Assembly (NCBI GenBank): GCA_024220525.1
Contig: JAMYWO010000047.1
Coordinates: forward strand, 133,331-146,316
Direction of reading: 5' to 3'
DNA from: Cochliopodium minus
Taxonomy: Eukaryota; Discosea; Himatismenida; Cochliopodiidae
Length of the DNA stretch: 12,986 bases
Shown: in pieces, positions 8,538 to 12,986 of the stretch
Numbering within the stretch: position 1 is the first letter of the stretch
Layout: each line of letters opens with the position of its first letter
The notes under the pieces: model-generated
The model's database searches: none
Told to the model about the DNA's origin: nothing
The model's input: only the letters and a program-made list of their open reading frames with translations
Made by a program: the position numbers and the translations under genes

Positions 8538-10312
8538 ATGAATCATGGTGTATTGGTTTCATTGAATTCAAAGTATCCTAATGTTCCAATATTGGAACAA
8601 GAATTATTATTTGGGAGATCAAGCGAAAATGATGTGGTGATAAAGTCCAAGATGATAAGCAATTTCCATTGCAAGTTGCATGTTGATGATAATGAAATCT
8701 ATATAGAAGATACTAGTGCCAATGGGACATTTATAAACACTCAAAAGATAGGAAAAGGTCAGAAACAGATATTGATAAAAGGAGATGAATTGAGGTAAAA
8801 TAAAATATTGGAATATAATAAAGCAAATAAGGATAAATCTTTAACAAATAATTTATAATTCATAATGGAGATCATATAAGATAGAGAATAATATAATTAT
8901 ATATTTTTCTTCGATAATTCAGATTTTTATAGATATTGGAAATAAACCTTTTGATTCAAATAATAAATATATAAATTATTACCTTTATAATCTTCTCAAA
9001 AAAAAAATCATCATTTTATTTGTGAATACAAGCAAAAAAATTCAAAAAATTTATAAAACAAAATTAAATTGGAAGTGAAGAATCATGAGTACAAAAAAAA
9101 ATCAATTTACAGATTATTGAAAAAACAACATAAAACAAAAAGAATAATTGTTAATTTTAAAATAGTCTTGGTATCCCATCTGCTGAAGTAGCAAAAGAAA
9201 CAAAGTTCGCAGGAGGTAAATTCTCTATTTTTTATTTGTTTTTTATTTTTTATTTTATTTATTTTTTTTATTTTTATTTTATTGTTTTATTGTTTTATTG
9301 TTTTATTTTTTTTATTTTTTTTATTTTTTTATTTTTTTTGTTTATTTTTATTCTATTTTTTTATATTTATTTATTATTTATTTTTATTTTATTATTTATT
9401 TTATTATTTATTATTTTTATTAATTCTAATAATTTTTTTTATTTTTAATTTTTTTAATTTTAATTTTTTAATTTTGTAGGTATGGAGGAAATTTTGTTGA
9501 TAAAACTCCCAAGAAGAAAGATGGTACTATAAATGTAAAGTTTGTAGCTTTGGATGCTCTTGATTTCAGATCTGGTAAACCTTATCTTATTATTCTTCAT
9601 ATTTTCTTATCTTAAACAAAAATTTTCTTAACATCCAAAAAAGGAGGATTACAACAACAATTTTCTGTTCAATATTTAAACAGAGAACTTTTAAAGAGTT
9701 ACTGGTAAAATTATATTTTTTATTTTTATTTATTTTTATTTTATTTTTATTTTATTTTTTTATTTTATTATTTTTTATTTTTTAATTTTTAATTTAAAAT
9801 TTTATTTTATTTATTTATATTTTTGTTTTTTTTTAATTATTTTTTCTTTTTTTTTTAAAAAAAGTGGGTTTTCAAAGTGTTCTGTCGATGAAATCGAAGA
9901 AGGTGTTGATAAGATTTCAACAGGAAATTGGGTAAATATAAAAAAAAAAATTTGTTGTAAATTTGTTTTTTAAATCAAACAAAAGGGTTGTGGAGCATTT
10001 TTAGGGGACAAGGGATGGAAATTTTTTCTTCAATTAATTTCTTCAAGTCAAGCAGAGAAAAAGGTTTTTATAAATTTAACAATTTTTTTTTTAAACAATT
10101 TAATATTTATTTCTTTTTAGATGGTTTATTTTTCTTTTGGAGATAAATTTCTTGAAGAAGCAGAAAAGATTTACAACATTCTTGTTGAAAAACAAGTCAC
10201 CATTTCTGTTCTTTACAACATTCTGAAGGATTACGAAAAAAACTTTAAAAAATTTGACAACTTCCTTTCTTACATGTCTGAAAAATCTCAAAAACTTATA
10301 GAACCAAAATAA
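8538..10312 (+). CDS. FHA domain fused to C-terminal half of PARG-like domain
   Basis: Exons: 8538-8794, 9166-9215, 9488-9574, 9644-9704, 9865-9931, 9986-10063, 10121-10312; 263 residues. Residues 1-85 are an FHA domain, a phosphothreonine reader: GRSSENDVVI at 26-35 (Arg27), S41-x2-H44, NGT at 62-64, Asn67. From about residue 87 the sequence follows poly(ADP-ribose) glycohydrolase: KFAG..FVD, VALDALDF, LNRELLKSYCGF, then TGNWGCGAF.GD around 171-182 (the diphosphate-binding loop) and MVYFSFGD (201-208). The N-terminal half of the PARG macrodomain, including the GGG..QEE catalytic loop, is absent; the intron where it would lie holds no trace. As it stands the protein should not cleave ADP-ribose chains. 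Exon 3 is entered at 9488, because the better-looking acceptor at 9479 breaks the frame. It is convergent with the second RCC1 gene, 55 nt away. Confidence 0.82.
8795..9165 (+). other. Long intron 1 of the FHA-PARG gene
   Basis: This 371-nt intron lies between a phase 2 donor GTAAAATA and an acceptor AAAATAG. I looked through it for the missing PARG catalytic half (Gly-rich loop plus QEE) and found only stop-rich AT sequence. Confidence 0.6.
9216..9487 (+). repeat. T-rich low-complexity intron
   Basis: This intron is mostly short T runs separated by single A or G bases, such as repeated TTTTATTTTT and TTTATTG units, for over 200 nt. Apparent open readings through it are Phe/Tyr/Leu strings with no protein character. 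The next introns (9705-9864 and nearby) carry the same kind of tract. Confidence 0.7.
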
Positions 10313-10367
10313 AAACTTTTTTTAAAACTTTTAAAAACAAATTTTTTTTTCTTTTTATTATTCAAAA

Positions 10368-12775
10368 TCAATTTTTTTTTAACATAGAAAAGAATCTCTT
10401 AATCTTTTCATTGTAGAAAGTTTTACAGGGAACATAATCTAACTTTATGAAAGGAGAAACACTGCTAGAATTGTACATTTCGAAAGATTGTTGCTCCTTT
10501 ACGATATCTGCCAAATTTTCCAAAATATCAATATCATTCCCTTGAATATTATAACTAAAAAAAAAATAAAAAACAAAAAAAAAATAAAAAACAAAAAACA
10601 AAAAAAATAAAATAAAAAAAATAAAAAATTAAAAATGAAAAATATGTTACCTATTAACAAAAATGTCGCGAGATTGCTCAGCGATGTTCAAAGTGGCGAC
10701 AGAAGGCAAAGATAGGGAAAAGGACTTTCGGAAGTGGAAGTTGGCAGTTTTGATCTTGGAAAACTCCAAAGAAGAATCAACAATCTGCCTGTTATTATCG
10801 CTAATATTATTTTCTTTAATATTTTCTTTTATATTTTCTTTAATATTATTATTTTCTTTATTAATGTTATTATTATTATTGTTATTATTGTTATTATTGT
10901 TTTGTTTGGGGTTGGGAGGCGAGTTGGGTGCGTTGTTTGGAGGAGGGTTGGGTGTCAGAATCGGAATGCCCACGCAGCAGAGGTAGTAGTACATGCAGGC
11001 CATGATCGACATCTCGAACAGTTTGCAGTGCATGTTCGCAAACAGAATTTCTTCGTTCTAAAGAAGTTTACAAGAATAATGAAATAAAAAATTAAAAAAA
11101 TAAAACGAAATTAAACTAAGATTAAAATTTAAAAAGTTATTTGAAAAAAAAAAAATAAAAAATTTGATAAAAAAATATTTAAAAATAATTCGTTTTAAAA
11201 AAATAATTCATTTAAAAAAAATAAAAAAATTAAAAAAAATAAAACGAAATTAAATAAAAATTAAAATTTAAAAAGATTTAAAAATAATAAAAAATTAAAT
11301 AAGAAAAAAAATAAAAAAATTAAAAAATTAAAAATGATTTAATTGAAAAAAAAAATTAATTAAGAAAAAAAATGAAAAAGTTTTAAAAAAAAATAATCAA
11401 ATTAAAAAATTTTTTTTTAAAAAAGGATTTTTACTGGGAAATCTTTGTTTGGAAAAATTAATTCGTTTAAATATTTCCCTTGGTATTCAGGAGCCTTCAA
11501 AGTCTCTTTGTCAAAGTCCAAAATGGAACAGTAGGTCTCTATGCTTTTTCCCAATGGAACCGTTTTGGACAACCCAACTATTTTAAGTTTTGACAAATCT
11601 GACATTTTCAATGGTTTTGTTCTCCAATTTTCCACATATTTTCTTCCCCAAAACTTTTAACAAAAAAATTTTTAAAATAATTTTAAAATTACATTTACAC
11701 TCAATATTAATAAGATTTTTTATTTTTATTTTTTTATTTTTTATTTTTTTATTTTTTATTTTTTTATTTTTTATTTTTTTATTTTTTTATTTTTTAATTT
11801 TCAAATTCAAATCTAGTTTACTTGTAATGATGAAAGAGTCGTCATATCCACAGCAGACAGCAAAGGCGTTTTTGTCGGAGAGTATCAATGTGGGGATTCC
11901 CACGCTTTCCATTTCTTTACTCAACCCACATTGACCACTTTCATTTTTTCCCATCGCCCATACTTCCCCATTATCTAAAAAATAAAAAAAATAAAAATAA
12001 AAAATAATTGAAATTAATTTTTTATTAAAAAAAAGTGCTGATAAAATTATTAAAAAAATTCTAATTTGAATTTGAAAATTATTAAAATAAAAAAATAAAA
12101 AAATAAAAAAATAAAAATAGTTTTAAATAAAATTTATATCAGATATAAAATAAAAAAACAAAAATAAAAATAAAAAATAAAAATATAAATAAAAATTAAA
12201 AATTAAAAATTAAAATAAAAAAATAAAAAAATAAAAAAATAAAACTAGTTTAAATAATATTTTAAATCAGATATAAAATAAAAAAATAAAATTTTTTTTT
12301 TTTTTTAAACTCTTCAAAAAAAGAATGTGATTGGCCCCAACAGAAAACGAGTGGACGTTGTCTATGTCTATTTCATTTGTGGATGATTCAAAATTATAAA
12401 ATTTACCCATCCAACAGAACTTTCCATCACCTTTAAAAAATCAAAAAAAAAATGAAAAAATTAAAACGAAGAAATAAAACGAAGAATAAAATTAAAAAAT
12501 TTTTAAATAAAACAAAATAAAAAAATAAATAATAAAAGAAATTAAGAAATATTTTTAATACTTTTTTCCAAAACAGCAAAAGTGGTTGTTGTTGCCACTC
12601 TTGCAACGTTGGAACATACAAATTTAAATTTTAAAATTTTCTTGTCAGTTAATCCTAACTGCCCATTGTCGTTCCTCCCTTTTCATTTTTTATTTAAACA
12701 ATTCAATTTTTTTTATATGTTAAAATATAAATGAAAAGTTTAAAAAACTACCACATGCATACAAATCTCCATTTT
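10368..12775 (-). CDS. RCC1-repeat protein with Asn-rich C-terminal extension, 5' partial
   Basis: Visible exons: 12775-12752, 12678-12562, 12430-12311, 11974-11822, 11653-11435, 11057-10651, 10554-10368. The gene must begin beyond the window, because the first exon is a 24-nt internal one (ENGDLYACG-like). RCC1 blades follow: CGRNDNGQLG, a diverged DGKFCWMG blade, MGKNESGQCG, and a broken blade ending KPLKMSDLSKLKIVGLS. The rest (about 240 residues) is not RCC1: a segment with CKLFEMSIMACMYYYLCC, a Pro/Asn stretch, a run of about twelve Asn, KEN repeats, and a C-terminal part with IDILENLADIVKEQQ. RCC1 plus BTB fusions occur in protists, but I see no convincing BTB. The 219-nt exon is one base too long: frame changes between about 11646 and 11600. 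Most introns here are longer than in the paralogue at 472-2176. Confidence 0.72.
10890..11045 (-). other. Locally G+C-rich segment inside an exon
   Basis: By eye about half G+C, against near-pure A/T around it. It covers the CKLFEMSIMACMYYYLCC stretch and the Pro/Asn linker, then falls abruptly into AAT/AAC repeats. Codons such as CTG, GTG, GCC and CCG, rare elsewhere in the window, cluster here. Confidence 0.6.
11058..11434 (-). repeat. 377-nt intron with internal direct duplication
   Basis: Two imperfect copies of a ~46-nt block containing AAATAAAACGAAATTAAA lie at 11091-11136 and 11229-11275, a period near 139 nt. The rest is A-rich low-complexity sequence. The intron is phase 0, donor GTAAAAAT, acceptor TTCTTTAG. 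Confidence 0.65.
11975..12310 (-). repeat. 336-nt intron with internal direct duplication
   Basis: A block of AAAAAAT units followed by ATCAGATATAAAATAAA occurs at about 12083-12162 and again at about 12210-12292, a period near 128 nt. The equivalent intron in the first RCC1 gene (1416-1328) is 89 nt and lacks it. Confidence 0.65.
12752..12775 (-). other. 24-nt microexon of the second RCC1 gene
   Basis: It lies between an acceptor CCATAG and donor GTAGTTTT, with phase 1 on both sides. It encodes NGDLYACG, matching the 24-nt exon at 1843-1820 in length, phase and peptide. Confidence 0.75.
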
Positions 12776-12833
12776 CTATGGAAAAAAAATAATGAAGAAA
12801 TTAAAAAATAAAAAATAATCATTAAAAATAAAA

Positions 12834-12864
<31 letters not shown>

Positions 12865-12986
12865 TAAAAATAAAAATAAAAACTAAAAAATAAAATAAAA
12901 AATAATCATTAAAAATGAAATTGAAATTAAAATTAAATGTGATTCAAGATATCTTCGTTTTTTATTTTTGGAATATAAAAAAAAAA
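12776..12986. repeat. A-rich low-complexity tract at window edge
   Basis: Presumed intron upstream of the 24-nt RCC1 exon. It holds a run of AAAAAT hexamers at about 12838-12881 and two copies of AAAAATAATCATTAAAAAT (about 12811 and 12899). I see no exon here. Confidence 0.55.

Noticed and set aside
9236-9479. Overlapping open frames encoding Phe/Leu/Tyr-rich peptides
   Set aside because: They are translations of a T-rich low-complexity intron, not hydrophobic proteins.
10368-11057. BTB domain at the C-terminus of the second RCC1 gene
   Set aside because: RCC1-BTB fusions are known, but the D..H..L/A-x-S-x-x-F core pattern of BTB is not visible here.
10663-11087. Plus-strand open frames opposite the Asn-rich exon
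   Set aside because: Antisense shadows of AAT/AAC repeats; the minus-strand frame is continuous with flanking exons and splice sites.

Overview
The window is a piece of nuclear DNA from an AT-rich, intron-dense microbial eukaryote. Non-coding sequence is nearly pure A/T. Five complete genes and one partial gene are each broken by short GT..AG introns, many about 50-110 nt and the longest near 380 nt. The code looks standard (TAA and TGA stops). Five to 14 introns per gene argue against Dictyostelium. The AT content and RCC1-repeat genes would suit an Anaeramoeba-like or amoebozoan protist, but I cannot place it. All exon models are mine, from reading frame, splice-site phase and family alignment.

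Layout: (1) 2176-472, minus: RCC1 beta-propeller protein, nine exons. (2) 2440-3811, plus: membrane-anchored short-chain dehydrogenase, six exons, divergent from gene 1. (3) 5688-3964, minus: secreted cysteine-rich protein with an expansin-like double-psi beta-barrel, twelve exons, one of 5 nt. (4) 8282-5733, minus: zinc-binding N-terminus joined to a large domain I cannot name, fifteen exons, stop only 44 nt before the start of gene 3. (5) 8538-10312, plus: FHA domain fused to the C-terminal half of a poly(ADP-ribose) glycohydrolase (PARG), seven exons, divergent from gene 4. (6) 12775-10368, minus: 3' part of a second RCC1 gene with an Asn-rich C-terminal extension; its 5' end lies beyond the window.

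Genes are tightly packed (44-263 nt apart) and alternate between divergent and convergent pairs. I see no shared pathway. The RCC1 genes at the two ends are paralogues: they share a 24-nt microexon and a 153-nt exon, and both need a one-base correction near the start of the same downstream exon. The points most worth checking are the FHA / half-PARG fusion without the catalytic loop, the chain of microexons, the unnamed zinc-domain protein, and the two matching frame breaks. I found no rRNA, tRNA, CRISPR array or transposon.
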